Positions 43,984 through 53,225 are shown, numbered from the stretch's first letter. The stretch is DNA of 64,000 nucleotides from Moraxellaceae bacterium (GCA_020697295.1 JAJFBF010000024.1:1-64000); one strand, 5' to 3'. The notes: generated by a model not told the origin, from the sequence alone. Made by a program: numbers and translations.

Positions 43984-44493
43984 TCACGGATTACAGATGC
44001 TGGTAGTGGCATTCGGAAATGCCCGGATACGGCCTACCCGGCTCAGGGCGATGCTCCGGCCGAGCTCTTTCGGGCTCGAGCTGTCACATACGGTAAGCGT
44101 CAGGTCCAGGGGCACCGGCGGCCCCGGCTTGGTCTTCTGCACATAGCCCGAGGGCAGGAAGGTGAGTTCATCCACGCTTGCCGTCCAGTTCAGGCGGACA
44201 GTGCCTTCGATGCGGTGCCGGGAGAGGACCTCGCCGGCGTCGCTGTCGAGGTAAACCGTCCAGGAAGGAAGATCGACAGAGTCAGGCACGACCACGACCG
44301 TACGGCGCCGGGAAATGGCCGTATTGCGAGCCAGCGCCAGGGAATTGACCATTTCCTCGGCGGTGGCATTGGTCCGGGTCCGGGACATCACATCCTGAAA
44401 GGCCGGGATCGCAAACGCCGTCACGAGGGCAGCGATAGCGACCGCAATCATCATTTCAAAGAGTGTGAAGCCCTGTGCTTTACGTACTGACAT
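43984..44493 (-). CDS. fimU: FimT/FimU-type minor pilin (GspH family)
   Basis: The minor pilin is 169 residues with leader MSVRKAQG and FTLFEMMIAVAIAALVTAFAIP (Glu+5 present). A GspH domain follows (EEMVNSLALARNTAISRRRTV) and a C-terminal Cys pair (LTVCDSS, SICNP). It heads the operon with pilV, pilW, pilX and pilY1. By position it corresponds to fimU or fimT of P. aeruginosa; sequence alone does not separate the two. Confidence 0.86.
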   Translation of the reverse strand: MSVRKAQGFTLFEMMIAVAIAALVTAFAIPAFQDVMSRTRTNATAEEMVNSLALARNTAISRRRTVVVVPDSVDLPSWTVYLDSDAGEVLSRHRIEGTVRLNWTASVDELTFLPSGYVQKTKPGPPVPLDLTLTVCDSSSPKELGRSIALSRVGRIRAFPNATTSICNP

Positions 44494-44832
44494 ATCCTGT
44501 CCAAAAGTGACAAACCGATACCCTTCTCGGATGTGTGAACCTTAGTTACCCCCCCTGTCCATCACAACCGCCAACAGGATGGCCGGCAAATTGTGGCCAC
44601 CGGACGGGAACGGGTGTTCACATCCCGTGAACTGGTTCAAATTTCAGTCACTTAGCGCTGCTGGAGGACAGGCGGCCGCCAGTGGCGATGAGCGCCAAGG
44701 GAAGCCCGGCGGAGGTGAAAACACCTCCTTTTGTCAGACAGCACGGAGCAGAAATCGTCAGCGGGACAGAATGTGTCACCCCGACGGTTTTTTTGGGCCC
44801 GCCCGGGGCGGGCGCTCCCTCGCCGGCAAGGG
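44494..44832 (-). other. intergenic region upstream of the minor pilin operon
   Basis: These 339 bases lie between the ispH stop and the fimU start, both on the minus strand. They should contain the minor pilin promoter, but no convincing -35/-10 or sigma-54 pair was found. Features seen: a GTTCAC/GTGAAC inverted repeat at 44616-44632; a GGAGGTG/CACCTCC hairpin at 44711-44732; and a GC-rich hairpin at 44797-44813 whose T-run lies on the wrong side to terminate ispH. Confidence 0.5.
44616..44632. repeat. GTTCAC-N5-GTGAAC inverted repeat
   Basis: Perfect 6-base arms flank a 5-base spacer about 125 bases upstream of fimU. GTGAAC also occurs alone at about 44556, in the same leader. The shape suggests a dimeric regulator site, but no regulator can be named. 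Confidence 0.35.
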
Positions 44833-45783
44833 TCAGACCGACCGGGTGGGAATGCGCAGTTCCTTCGGCATGGAGAAGACGATGTGTTCCGGACGCCCTT
44901 CCAGCTCCTGCGGCACCTCGCCCCCCCACTCGCGCAGGCGGGCGATGACATCCTGGATCAGGACTTCGGGGGCCGAGGCGCCCGCCGTCAGCCCTACCAC
45001 TGCCACCCCCTCCAGCCAGGCCCGCTCGATCTGGCCGGCATTGTCGATGAGGTAGGCGCGGGCACCCATGCGCTCGGCCAGCTCGCGCAGGCGGTTGGAG
45101 TTGGAGGAGTTGGGCGAGCCCACGACCAGCACCACCTGGGCATCGGACGCCAGCTGCTTCACCGCGTCCTGCCGGTTCTGGGTGGCGTAGCAGATATCGT
45201 CCTTGCGCGGCCCCTGGATGGCGGGGAAGCGGGCGCGCAGTGCGTCAATGACGCGGGCGGTATCGTCCACGGACAGGGTGGTCTGGGTCACGAAGGCGAG
45301 CTTATCGGCATTGCGCACGCCAAGCGCCGCCACGTCGGCCTCATCCTCGACCAGATAGATGGCGCCGCCCTGGCGGGTATCGTACTGGCCCATGGTGCCC
45401 TCGACCTCGGGATGCCCTTCATGCCCGATGAGGATGGCCTCGGTGCCGGTCTTTGCATAACGGCTGACTTCCATATGCACCTTGGTGACCAGGGGGCAGG
45501 TGGCATCGAAGACGCGCAGGCCGCGCCTGCCGGCCTCCTCCTGGACTGCCTTGGACACCCCGTGGGCGGAAAAGATCACGACGCCGTCATCCGGCACCTG
45601 GTGCAGTTCCTCGACAAAGACAGCGCCGCGATTGCGCAGGTCATCGACCACGAACTTGTTGTGGACGACCTCGTGGCGGACATAAATGGGCGGCCCGAAG
45701 ACCTCGAGGGCGCGATTGACGATCTCGATGGCGCGATCCACGCCCGCACAGAAGCCCCGGGGATTAGCGAGTTTGATTTGCAT
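44833..45783 (-). CDS. ispH: 4-hydroxy-3-methylbut-2-enyl diphosphate reductase
   Basis: The last enzyme of the MEP isoprenoid pathway is an iron-sulfur protein making IPP and DMAPP. The 316-residue product equals E. coli IspH in length. The three cluster cysteines are in [21 protein letters not shown] and CYATQNRQ. The ATG at 45783 ([11 protein letters not shown]) matches the family and has GGGAG eight bases upstream. It is last in ileS-lspA-fkpB-ispH, where fkpB is broken. Confidence 0.96.
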   Translation of the reverse strand: MQIKLANPRGFCAGVDRAIEIVNRALEVFGPPIYVRHEVVHNKFVVDDLRNRGAVFVEELHQVPDDGVVIFSAHGVSKAVQEEAGRRGLRVFDATCPLVTKVHMEVSRYAKTGTEAILIGHEGHPEVEGTMGQYDTRQGGAIYLVEDEADVAALGVRNADKLAFVTQTTLSVDDTARVIDALRARFPAIQGPRKDDICYATQNRQDAVKQLASDAQVVLVVGSPNSSNSNRLRELAERMGARAYLIDNAGQIERAWLEGVAVVGLTAGASAPEVLIQDVIARLREWGGEVPQELEGRPEHIVFSMPKELRIPTRSV

Positions 45784-45848
45784 TTTCATTTCTCCCGGCA
45801 CGAAAGTGCCGCCATTCGCCCATGACTCGCTGGCGTCCTGCCAGGCAT

Positions 45849-46159
45849 TTACTTCAGCGCAAGACTGACCGGCGCCGCGTCGGCATCCATGACCCGGATG
45901 ATATCGACCTCGAACACAAGATCACGGCCGGCCAGGGGATGATTGAAGTCGACCAGGACCGTCTCCTCGCTCACCTCCTTCACCACGCCCGGCGCAGGCC
46001 GAACAGCGCCGACTCGAAGCCCGGCAGCAAGCTGCCGTCGCCCACCGTGAACTCGGCCGGTACGCCGCCCGGCCGCGTATTGTCGACCACCTCGCCGTCG
46101 GCCAGCGCGACGGAGAAATGCAGGGTGACTTTCTTGCCCGGACCAATGCGATCAGACAT
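45849..46159 (-). pseudogene. fkpB: fkpB (SlpA) peptidyl-prolyl isomerase, disrupted by an internal frameshifting deletion
   Basis: The reading frame opens normally (MSDRIGPGKKVTLHFSVALA ... GFESALFGLR) but ends at a TGA at 45980-45982 after 59 codons. The conserved C-terminal part (PGVVKEVSEETVLVDFNHPL ... SLALK) resumes in another frame from about 45989 and stops at 45849. Compared with the ~149-residue E. coli FkpB, about 45-50 codons are missing, including the insert-in-flap chaperone domain. The junction GCGCCGG could be a product of deletion between short repeats. The gene keeps its place between lspA (8-base overlap) and ispH. A sequencing or assembly error cannot be excluded. Confidence 0.85.
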
Positions 46160-46652
46160 TTTCGGCCTGCCGTCTTCTCTCAAGGAAAAGGGAATCGAAA
46201 ACCAGGATGAAGGCGCCCACGGTGATGCCGCTATCGGCAATATTGAAGGCCGGGAAGTGCCAGGTGCCGTAATGCACATGGATAAAATCCACCACGTAGC
46301 CCAGCATCATGCGGTCATGGAGGTTGCCGAGGGCGCCGCCCAGCACAAGGGCAAGGCCGAACGCCAGGAACTGCTCATTGGCCTTGAGCTTGAACAGCCA
46401 GGCCACGATGCCCACGCTCACCACCACTGCAATGGCGCCGAAGAACCAGCGCTGCCAGCCGCCGGCGTCGTGCAGGAAGCTGAAGGCGGCACCGTAGTTG
46501 TGCGCCAGCGTCCAGCTGAAGAAAGGCAGCAGCGGGCGCGACTCGCCCAACTGCATATTGGCGCTGAACCACGCCTTGGTCGCAAGGTCGAGCACAACGA
46601 CCGCCAACGCGAGCCACAGCCACTTCAGGTTTTTTCGAGCTTGTTGATCCAC
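46152..46652 (-). CDS. lspA: Lipoprotein signal peptidase (signal peptidase II)
   Basis: This inner-membrane aspartic peptidase cleaves prolipoprotein signal peptides after lipidation. The 166-residue product has four membrane helices. Catalytic motifs are complete: AHNYGAAFSFL, GNLHDRMMLGYVVDFI and FNIADSGI. It follows ileS on the same strand after a 180-base gap holding palindromic repeats, and its end overlaps the start of fkpB. Confidence 0.96.
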   Translation of the reverse strand: MDQQARKNLKWLWLALAVVVLDLATKAWFSANMQLGESRPLLPFFSWTLAHNYGAAFSFLHDAGGWQRWFFGAIAVVVSVGIVAWLFKLKANEQFLAFGLALVLGGALGNLHDRMMLGYVVDFIHVHYGTWHFPAFNIADSGITVGAFILVFDSLFLERRRQAENV

Positions 46653-46732
46653 TGCATTCTCTCCGTGTCACCCCTGCCCTCAGGCCAGCCTCCTTCGTCG
46701 CGCAAGCGGGGCTGGAGGACCGGACGGCAGGG

Positions 46733-46818
46733 TCCCGCTTGCGCGGGAATGACGGTTCGTCTTGCATCCCGACGGTGCGGGAGTGACGGCTGGTGTTGCT
46801 TCCCGCTTGCGCGGGAAG
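46733..46818. repeat. REP-like palindromic repeat array, three units with 34-bp period
   Basis: Three palindromic units begin at 46733, 46767 and 46801, exactly 34 bases apart. Units 1 and 3 share TCCCGCTTGCGCGGGAA; unit 2 is TCCCGACGGTGCGGGAG. Units 1 and 2 are both followed by TGACGG. A further partial copy of the stem (CGCAAGCGGG) lies at 46711-46720. The array fills most of the ileS-lspA gap. Such elements are common in high-GC proteobacteria and may affect mRNA ends. Confidence 0.75.
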
Positions 46819-46832
46819 GGCGAGCTATCGGG

Positions 46833-49622
46833 TCAGGCGAAGCGACGCGTTTCGCCAGCGCCACCCGGCAGGTTATCCACGCAGCGCAGGCAGATGTCGG
46901 CATGCGCCGCATTCGCGCCCACATCGGCCCGGTAATGCCAGCAGCGCGCGCACTTAGGCCAAGCCGAGGCCGCGACTTTCACGCGCAGCCCTTCCACTTC
47001 GGTGGCCACGCCCTGCTCCGCGAAGGGCTGCAGGCGCACCGCCGAGGTGATGAGCACGAAGCGCAGCTCGTCGCCCATGGCGGCCAGCGTTTTTTCCTGC
47101 GCTGGCGACACATAGAGGTCGACTTCCGCGGACAGGCCGGAGCCGACTTCCTTGCGGTTGCGCGCCTCCTCGATTTCCTTGTTCACCGCCGACTTCACCG
47201 CCATGACCTCATCCCAGTAGGCACGGGTCAGGGTGGGCTCGCCGGCGCCCTGCGGCAGTTCGGCGAGGCCGGTGTACCAGGTTTCGAGCTGAACGGATTC
47301 ACTGCGCGCGCCCGGCAGCACCGCCCAGATCTCGTCGGCTGTGAAGCTCAGGATGGGCGCCATCCAGCGCGTGAAGGCCTCGGCAATATGATAGAGGGCC
47401 GTCTGCGCCGAGCGTCGCGCCAGCGAATCCGGCTGCGTCGTGTACTGACGATCCTTGATGATGTCCAGGTAGAAGCCCCCCAGCTCCGCCACGCAAAAGC
47501 CGTGCAGCTTGTGGTAGATCTGGTGGAACTGGAAGCTGTCATAGGCGCCCACGATGTCGCTCTGCAGCAGCGCAGCGCGATCCACCACCCAGCGGTCCAG
47601 CGCCAGCATCTGGTCGGCCGGCACCAGGTGCTGCGCCGGATCAAAGCCGTTCAGGTTGGAGAGCAGGAAGCGCAGCGTGTTGCGGATGCGGCGGTAGGAG
47701 TCCGACATGCGCGTCAGGATCTCGTCGCTCACGGACATCTCGCCGCGGTAATCGGTGGCGGCCACCCAGAGGCGGATGATGTCCGCGCCCAGGGTCTGCA
47801 TGACCTTCTGCGGCGCCACCACATTGCCCACCGACTTGGACATCTTCTTGCCCTGCCCGTCCACGGTGAAGCCGTGGGTCAGCACCGTCCGGAACGGCGC
47901 CTGGCCATTGGCGGCGAGCGCCGTCAGCAGCGAGGACTGGAACCAGCCGCGATGCTGGTCGGAGCCTTCCAGGTAGAGATCGGCCGGGTACTGCAGGCCG
48001 TCAAAGCGCTTGAGCACGCAGGTGTGGGTCACGCCGGAGTCGAACCACACGTCCAGGGTGTCGGTGACCTTGTCATAATTCTGGGCGTCATCGCCCAGCA
48101 ACTCAGACGGCGCCAGGTCGAACCAGGCATCGATACCCGACTGCTCAACTTTCTCTGCAACTTTCTCGATGAGCTCCGCGGTCTGCGGATGCAACTCGCC
48201 GCTTTCCTTGTGCACGAACAGGGTGATGGGCACGCCCCAGGTGCGCTGGCGCGAGATGCACCAGTCCGGGCGGCCGGCGATCATGCCCTCGATGCGGGCC
48301 TGACCCCAGTCCGGCACCCACTGCACGCCCGGAATGGCCGTCATGGCGCTGTCGCGCAGGCCGGCCTGTTCCATGCTGATGAACCACTGCGGCGTGGCGC
48401 GGAAGATGATGGGCGTCTTGTGCCGCCAGCAATGCGGATAGCTGTGCTGGATCTTCTTGTGCGCCAGCAACAGCGAGCGATTGGCGCGCGAATGCGCCTT
48501 CAGCGCCTCGATGATCGGCTCGTTGGCCTTGTTCACGTGCATGCCGGCGAACAGCGGCGTACTCGGCAGGAACACGCCGGCGTTATCCACCGGGTTATCA
48601 ACGGCGAGACCGTATTTGCGGCCGATCACAAAGTCGTCCTGGCCGTGGCCGGGTGCGGTATGCACGGCGCCGGTGCCGGAGTCGGCAGTGACATGCTCGC
48701 CAACGATGACCGGTACTTCGCGCTCGAAGAAGGGATGCAGCAGCGCCAGGTGCTCAAGAGTGGCGCCGGTGACGGTGGCCAGGGTCTCGGCGTCGGTCGC
48801 CTCGTAGCGCGCCAGCGCGCCTTCCACGAGCGCGGCGGCGACGATGAAGGCGCGGCGCTCGCCAGCGATGGTGGCCGCGACGAGGGCGTAATCGAATTCC
48901 GGGTGCAGGCTCACCGCCTGGTTGGCCGGCAGCGTCCACGGGGTCGTGGTCCAGATCACCACGTCCACCGGCAGATCGAGAGTGGCCAGGCCCGCGCGCT
49001 TCGCAAGATCCGCCGGGTCCTTGACCGGGAAACCCACGTCCACGGCATGCGACTGCTTGTCCTCGTACTCGACTTCCGCCTCAGCGAGTGCGGAGCCGCA
49101 ATCCATGCACCAGTGCACCGGCTTCAGGCCCTTGTGCAGGTGGCCGTTCTGCGCAATCTGCCCCAGCACGCGGATGATGTCGGCTTCCTGCCTGAAGTTC
49201 ATGGTCAGGTAGGGATTGAACCAGTCCCCCAGCACGCCCAGGCGCATGAAGTCAGTGCGCTGCTTTTCCACCTGCGACTGCGCGTACTCGCGGCAGTGCT
49301 GGCGGAATTCCCTGGCCGTCACCTTGTCGCCGGGCTTACCGAACTTTTTCTCGACATTGAGCTCGATGGGCAGGCCATGGCAGTCCCAGCCCGGCACATA
49401 GGGCGCGTCAAAGCCCGACAGCGTCTTCGACTTGACGATGATGTCCTTGAGGATCTTGTTGACGGCATGGCCGATGTGGATGTCGCCGTTCGCATACGGC
49501 GGGCCATCGTGCAGGATGTACTTCGGCGCGCCGCGACGGGCCTCGCGAATCTTCTCGTAGAGCTTCTTTTCCTGCCAGGCGGCCACCATGGCGGGCTCGC
49601 GCGTGGCGAGACTGGCCTTCAT
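46833..49622 (-). CDS. ileS: Isoleucyl-tRNA synthetase
   Basis: The class I aminoacyl-tRNA synthetase has 929 residues from the first ATG at 49622. Motifs: [15 protein letters not shown] (HIGH), the CP1 editing domain with [17 protein letters not shown] in [12 protein letters not shown], and a C-terminal zinc finger (KCARCWHY ... CLRCVDN). Homologous coding continues 15 codons upstream of this ATG ([13 protein letters not shown], as in E. coli IleS) to an ACG codon at 49667, directly after an in-frame TGA. An ATG at 49675 is in a different frame. So either the start is non-standard or there is a small indel. Confidence 0.93.
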   Translation of the reverse strand: MKASLATREPAMVAAWQEKKLYEKIREARRGAPKYILHDGPPYANGDIHIGHAVNKILKDIIVKSKTLSGFDAPYVPGWDCHGLPIELNVEKKFGKPGDKVTAREFRQHCREYAQSQVEKQRTDFMRLGVLGDWFNPYLTMNFRQEADIIRVLGQIAQNGHLHKGLKPVHWCMDCGSALAEAEVEYEDKQSHAVDVGFPVKDPADLAKRAGLATLDLPVDVVIWTTTPWTLPANQAVSLHPEFDYALVAATIAGERRAFIVAAALVEGALARYEATDAETLATVTGATLEHLALLHPFFEREVPVIVGEHVTADSGTGAVHTAPGHGQDDFVIGRKYGLAVDNPVDNAGVFLPSTPLFAGMHVNKANEPIIEALKAHSRANRSLLLAHKKIQHSYPHCWRHKTPIIFRATPQWFISMEQAGLRDSAMTAIPGVQWVPDWGQARIEGMIAGRPDWCISRQRTWGVPITLFVHKESGELHPQTAELIEKVAEKVEQSGIDAWFDLAPSELLGDDAQNYDKVTDTLDVWFDSGVTHTCVLKRFDGLQYPADLYLEGSDQHRGWFQSSLLTALAANGQAPFRTVLTHGFTVDGQGKKMSKSVGNVVAPQKVMQTLGADIIRLWVAATDYRGEMSVSDEILTRMSDSYRRIRNTLRFLLSNLNGFDPAQHLVPADQMLALDRWVVDRAALLQSDIVGAYDSFQFHQIYHKLHGFCVAELGGFYLDIIKDRQYTTQPDSLARRSAQTALYHIAEAFTRWMAPILSFTADEIWAVLPGARSESVQLETWYTGLAELPQGAGEPTLTRAYWDEVMAVKSAVNKEIEEARNRKEVGSGLSAEVDLYVSPAQEKTLAAMGDELRFVLITSAVRLQPFAEQGVATEVEGLRVKVAASAWPKCARCWHYRADVGANAAHADICLRCVDNLPGGAGETRRFA

Positions 49623-49690
49623 GGCGAAGCCGGTTTCCGGCAGGTTCAGCGTCGGCTTGTAGTCCGTTCAGTCATGGTGATTCTGGCTTC

Positions 49691-50617
49691 TCAAATTCCG
49701 AAATACCGGCGCGCATCGGCGATATCCTTCGCCATGGCGATCTTTAATTCGTCGAGGGAGTTGAACTTCAGCTCCTCCCGCAGTTTTTCCCGGAAGATCA
49801 CGTGGATGCGATGTCCGTAGATATCGCCCTCGAAATCCAGCAGATAAGTTTCGATGCGTTCGTCCTGGCCGTTCACCGTCGGGCGCTTGCCGACGCTGCA
49901 GACGCCATGCACAGGCTGCGGCAGCGCATTGCTCACGGTGACCGCATAGATCCCGCTGAGCGGCGACACCTGGCGCTGCGACAGCACATTGGCCGTGGGC
50001 ACGCCCAGTGTGCGCCCGATCTTGTCGCCATGGGTCACGTGGCCACTCACCGCATAGGGCCTGCCCAGCAGTTTCCCGGCCAGCGTAAAATCTCCCGTCC
50101 GGATGGCCGCGCGGATGCGGGTGCTGCTGACGCGGGCGCCCGCCACCTCGATGGTGGGCGTGTTCTGCACCGCAAAGCCGAATTCCTGTCCCGCCGCCTG
50201 CAGCAGGGCGAAATCCCCGCTGCGATCACAGCCGAAGCGGAAATCGTCACCGATCACCAGGTGCCGGCAGCCCAGGCCATCGACCAGCAGCTGCTGCACG
50301 AACTGCCGCGCTGTCAGGGCGCGAAAGCGCTCGTTGAAGCGCACGCACAGCACCCGCGCCACGCCGGCGGCGGCGAGCGCATCAACCTTGTCACGCCAGT
50401 GCATGAGTCGCGCGGGCGCCGCCTCGCCCTGGAAGAACTCCTGGGGCTGCGGCTCGAAGATCATGACGGTATCCGGCAATCCCAGGCGCGCGCCGGCCTC
50501 CCCGAGGGCGCCCAGGATGGCCTGGTGACCGAGGTGGACGCCGTCGAAATTGCCGATCGTCACCACGGAGCCGTGGTGGCGGGGGCGCAGGTTGTGGAGG
50601 CCGCGGATCAGTTCCAT
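49691..50617 (-). CDS. ribF: Bifunctional riboflavin kinase / FAD synthetase
   Basis: It makes FMN and FAD from riboflavin. The 308-residue product has an N-terminal nucleotidyltransferase domain (VTIGNFDGVHLGHQ, then VIGDDFRFGCDRSGD, SSTRIR) and a C-terminal kinase domain (GRPYAVSGHVTHGDKIGRTLGVPTANV). It lies 57 bases after murJ and ends 15 bases before the expected ileS start, the common murJ-ribF-ileS-lspA order. Confidence 0.96.
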   Translation of the reverse strand: MELIRGLHNLRPRHHGSVVTIGNFDGVHLGHQAILGALGEAGARLGLPDTVMIFEPQPQEFFQGEAAPARLMHWRDKVDALAAAGVARVLCVRFNERFRALTARQFVQQLLVDGLGCRHLVIGDDFRFGCDRSGDFALLQAAGQEFGFAVQNTPTIEVAGARVSSTRIRAAIRTGDFTLAGKLLGRPYAVSGHVTHGDKIGRTLGVPTANVLSQRQVSPLSGIYAVTVSNALPQPVHGVCSVGKRPTVNGQDERIETYLLDFEGDIYGHRIHVIFREKLREELKFNSLDELKIAMAKDIADARRYFGI

Positions 50618-50674
50618 CGGGATATCAGGCTGGGTCGGACAAGCGGCGCAGTATAAAGAAAGACGCGCCCCCCG

Positions 50675-52273
50675 TCAGTGATGCCGGATCTCCCGCAGCC
50701 GGAAGCCCAGGGCGAACAGGGCGGCGAAATAACTCAGCGCCCCGGCGGCGCAGATCCCGAGGATGGCCCCCACCTTCAGCCAGTTGCCCTGGGGCGCCAG
50801 CCACCAACTCCCCTCCGGACTGATGGCCAGCAGCACCGCGACCATCACGACATTGGCGCCAAGGTAGCGCAGCCCCAGCCTCAGCCAGTGCCGCTCGATG
50901 CGGTAGACCCCGCGCTGGTGCAAGCCCCAGTAGAGCAGGCCGGCGTTGAGGAAGGCGGACAGGGTGCTGGCCAGGGACAGGCCGACATGGGCCATGTCGA
51001 GGCCCAGCACCAGCACCAGGTTGAAGGCCATGTTGGCGACCATGGCGATGATGCCGATCCGCACCGGCGTCCTCACGTCCTGGCGCGAGAAATACCCCGG
51101 CGCGAAGACCTTGATCATCATGAAGGCGAGGATGCCGCCCGACAGGGCCTGCAGGGCGGCGGCGGACATGCGCACATCATCTGCAGTGAACTTGCCGTGC
51201 ATGAACAGGGCGGCGATCAGCGGCTCGGCCAGCAGGCCCATGGCCAGCGACGCCGGCAGGCCCACCATCACGATCACCCGCAGCGCCCAGTCCAGCATGG
51301 CCTTGAACTCGTCATGCGACTTCTCGGCGTACTTGGCGGAAAGCGAGGGCAGGATCACGGTGGCCACGGCGATGCCGATCAGGCCCAGCGGCAGCTCGGT
51401 CAGGCGCTCCGCCGTGTAGAGCCAGGACACCGAGCCGGTGACGAGAAAGGAGGCCAGGATGGTGTCGAGCAGCAGGTTGATCTGGCTGACCGAGACCCCG
51501 AACATGGCCGGCACCATGAGGCCCAGGATGCGCTTCACGTCTGGATCCCGGAAGCCCACCCGCGGCCGCGGCAGCATGCCGATCTGGCGCAGGTAGGGCA
51601 CCTGGAAGCCGAGTTGCACAAAGCCCGCGATCAGCACGCCCCAGGCCAGTGCCATCACCGGCTGATCCATCAGCGGCGACAGCCAGAGCGCGCAGCCGAT
51701 CATGGTCAGGTTCATGAGCACGGGGGTAAAGGACGAGCTGCCAAAGCGCTGGTAGCAATTGAGGATGCCGCCGGCAAAGGCCGTGAGCGAGATCAGCAGC
51801 AAGTAGGGAAAGGTGATGCGCAGCATGTCCGCGGCCAGGTCGAACTTGGCGACATCCTCGCGAAAGCCGGGGGCGAACAGGAAGATGATGGCCGGCGAGG
51901 CCACCATGGCCAGCACTGTGACGCCGCCCAGCACCACCGACAGCGTCCCGGCCACGCGATCGACCAGCTCCTTGACCGCGCCGTCGCCACGCTGCGACTT
52001 CACCTCCGACAGCACCGGCACGAAGGCCTGGGCAAAGGCACCCTCGGCGAACAGCCGGCGCAGGAAGTTGGGGATCTTGAATGCGACCAGGAAGGCGTCC
52101 ATGAGGCGATCGGCGCCGAACAGGTTCATGAACACCATGTCGCGGACCAGGCCGGCGATGCGCGACAGCATGGTCATGGCGCTGACCACGAAGGTCGAGC
52201 GCCAGAGGCCGCTCCCCTTCTTCTGGGCGGGACCGGGCGTGCTGGCGGGAACGGGGGCGACAGGCGTGGACAT
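50675..52273 (-). CDS. murJ: Lipid II flippase MurJ
   Basis: The MOP-family flippase moves lipid II across the inner membrane for peptidoglycan synthesis. The 532-residue product has about 14 hydrophobic helices. Hallmarks include MTMLSRIAGLVRDMVFMNLFG and RRLFAEGAFAQAFVPVL near the N terminus, with conserved Arg and Glu/Asp in the central cavity. A Pro/Ala-rich N-terminal stretch of about 20 residues precedes the first helix. It heads the murJ-ribF-ileS-lspA run and is divergent from rsuA. Confidence 0.96.
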   Translation of the reverse strand: MSTPVAPVPASTPGPAQKKGSGLWRSTFVVSAMTMLSRIAGLVRDMVFMNLFGADRLMDAFLVAFKIPNFLRRLFAEGAFAQAFVPVLSEVKSQRGDGAVKELVDRVAGTLSVVLGGVTVLAMVASPAIIFLFAPGFREDVAKFDLAADMLRITFPYLLLISLTAFAGGILNCYQRFGSSSFTPVLMNLTMIGCALWLSPLMDQPVMALAWGVLIAGFVQLGFQVPYLRQIGMLPRPRVGFRDPDVKRILGLMVPAMFGVSVSQINLLLDTILASFLVTGSVSWLYTAERLTELPLGLIGIAVATVILPSLSAKYAEKSHDEFKAMLDWALRVIVMVGLPASLAMGLLAEPLIAALFMHGKFTADDVRMSAAALQALSGGILAFMMIKVFAPGYFSRQDVRTPVRIGIIAMVANMAFNLVLVLGLDMAHVGLSLASTLSAFLNAGLLYWGLHQRGVYRIERHWLRLGLRYLGANVVMVAVLLAISPEGSWWLAPQGNWLKVGAILGICAAGALSYFAALFALGFRLREIRHH

Positions 52274-52418
52274 GGGGAAGCCGGCTCAGGAAAGGCGGCA
52301 TGGTAGCGAAGGGGGCGGCCTAGTGAAACCGGGCGAGGACTGGCGATTCGTAACCGTACCCTCCTTCCTGCTCACGAAGCAGTCGTGCGCGCCCTCCTTC
52401 GCCGTTAGAATGGCGACC

Positions 52419-53114
52419 ATGAGACTAGACAAATTCATTGCCCATGCCACCCCCCATTCCCGCCGCGAAGTGCGCCTCCTGTTGCGCGCCGGCCGCATCC
52501 AGGTGGATGGCCAGGCCACCGACGATGCCAGCCTTGCCATAGCGCCGGAGGCCCGCGTCACTCTCGATGGCCAGGCCCTGTGCCTGAGCGGGCCGCGCTA
52601 CCTCATGCTGCACAAGCCCCTGGACGTGGTTTGCGCGACCACGGATGGCCTGCACCGTACCGTGCTGGACCTGCTGCGCGGCGACGGGGCCGGGCTGCAT
52701 GTGGCCGGCCGCCTGGACGCCGACTCCACCGGCCTGGTGCTCCTCACCGACGATGGCCAGTGGTCCCACCGCATCAAGGCGCCCGGTCGCCATGAAAAAC
52801 GCTATCGCGTGCACACCGCCCGTCCGATCGCGCCCGACACCGCGGCCCGTTTCGCCGCCGGGCTCCTGCTGCGCGGCGAGGAGGACCAGCCCACCCGGCC
52901 GGCCCGCCTCGAGCAGCTGGCCCCTTGCGAGGCGCTGGTCTGGCTGCAGGAGGGCCGCTACCACCAGCTCCGCCGCATGTTCGCCGCCGTGGGCAACCAT
53001 GTGACGACCCTGCACCGCGAAGCCGTGGCCGGCATCGAGCTCGACAACGGCCTGGCGCCCGGCGAATGGCGGGTGCTGACCCCCGCCGAGGTGGCCGAGG
53101 GACAAGCGAGCTGA
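52419..53114 (+). CDS. rsuA: 16S rRNA pseudouridine(516) synthase RsuA
   Basis: The product is 231 residues. An N-terminal S4 domain (MRLDKFIAHATPHSRREVRLLL) is followed by the RsuA-type catalytic domain. GRLDADSTGLVLLTDDGQWS has the active-site Asp, and EGRYHQLRRMFAAVGNHV is almost identical to E. coli RsuA. This places it as RsuA, not RluB/E/F. The ATG at 52419 fits the family start; an ATG nine bases earlier is possible. It stands alone on the plus strand between murJ and rpsT. Confidence 0.9.
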   Translation: MRLDKFIAHATPHSRREVRLLLRAGRIQVDGQATDDASLAIAPEARVTLDGQALCLSGPRYLMLHKPLDVVCATTDGLHRTVLDLLRGDGAGLHVAGRLDADSTGLVLLTDDGQWSHRIKAPGRHEKRYRVHTARPIAPDTAARFAAGLLLRGEEDQPTRPARLEQLAPCEALVWLQEGRYHQLRRMFAAVGNHVTTLHREAVAGIELDNGLAPGEWRVLTPAEVAEGQAS

Positions 53115-53133
53115 GTCCAATTGCCGGGTGGTG

Positions 53134-53162
53134 TTGACTTACGGCCAGTCACTCGGCAAAAT
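53134..53162 (+). promoter_or_regulatory. candidate promoter of rpsT
   Basis: TTGACT (53134-53139), a 17-base spacer and CAAAAT (53157-53162) give 5/6 and 4/6 matches. The start would be about 57 bases before rpsT, leaving room for autoregulation as known in E. coli. Confidence 0.55.
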
Positions 53163-53225
53163 CCCGCGCCTTGTTTCGGGTAATTCCCGGACCCCGGTTT
53201 CAACAGAATTTTCAGGAGAGCCCAC

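Noticed and set aside
44584-44598. Sigma-54-like TGGCCACAATTTGCC upstream of fimU (minus)
   Set aside because: Only nine bases separate GG and GC; the factor requires ten, so it is a near miss.
44788-44813. GC-rich hairpin next to a T7 run after ispH
   Set aside because: The T-run precedes the stem on the plus strand, giving an A-run after it on the minus strand, the wrong polarity to terminate ispH.
46733-46818. Regularly spaced repeats as a CRISPR array
   Set aside because: The units are palindromes with a 34-base period that abut almost without spacers, and no cas genes are near.
45822-49820. Very long plus-strand open frame (1332 codons) antisense to ileS and ispH operon
   Set aside because: It mirrors the codon pattern of the real minus-strand genes, has no ribosome site or recognisable domain, and is rich in His/Arg/Gly as expected for antisense frames in high-GC DNA.
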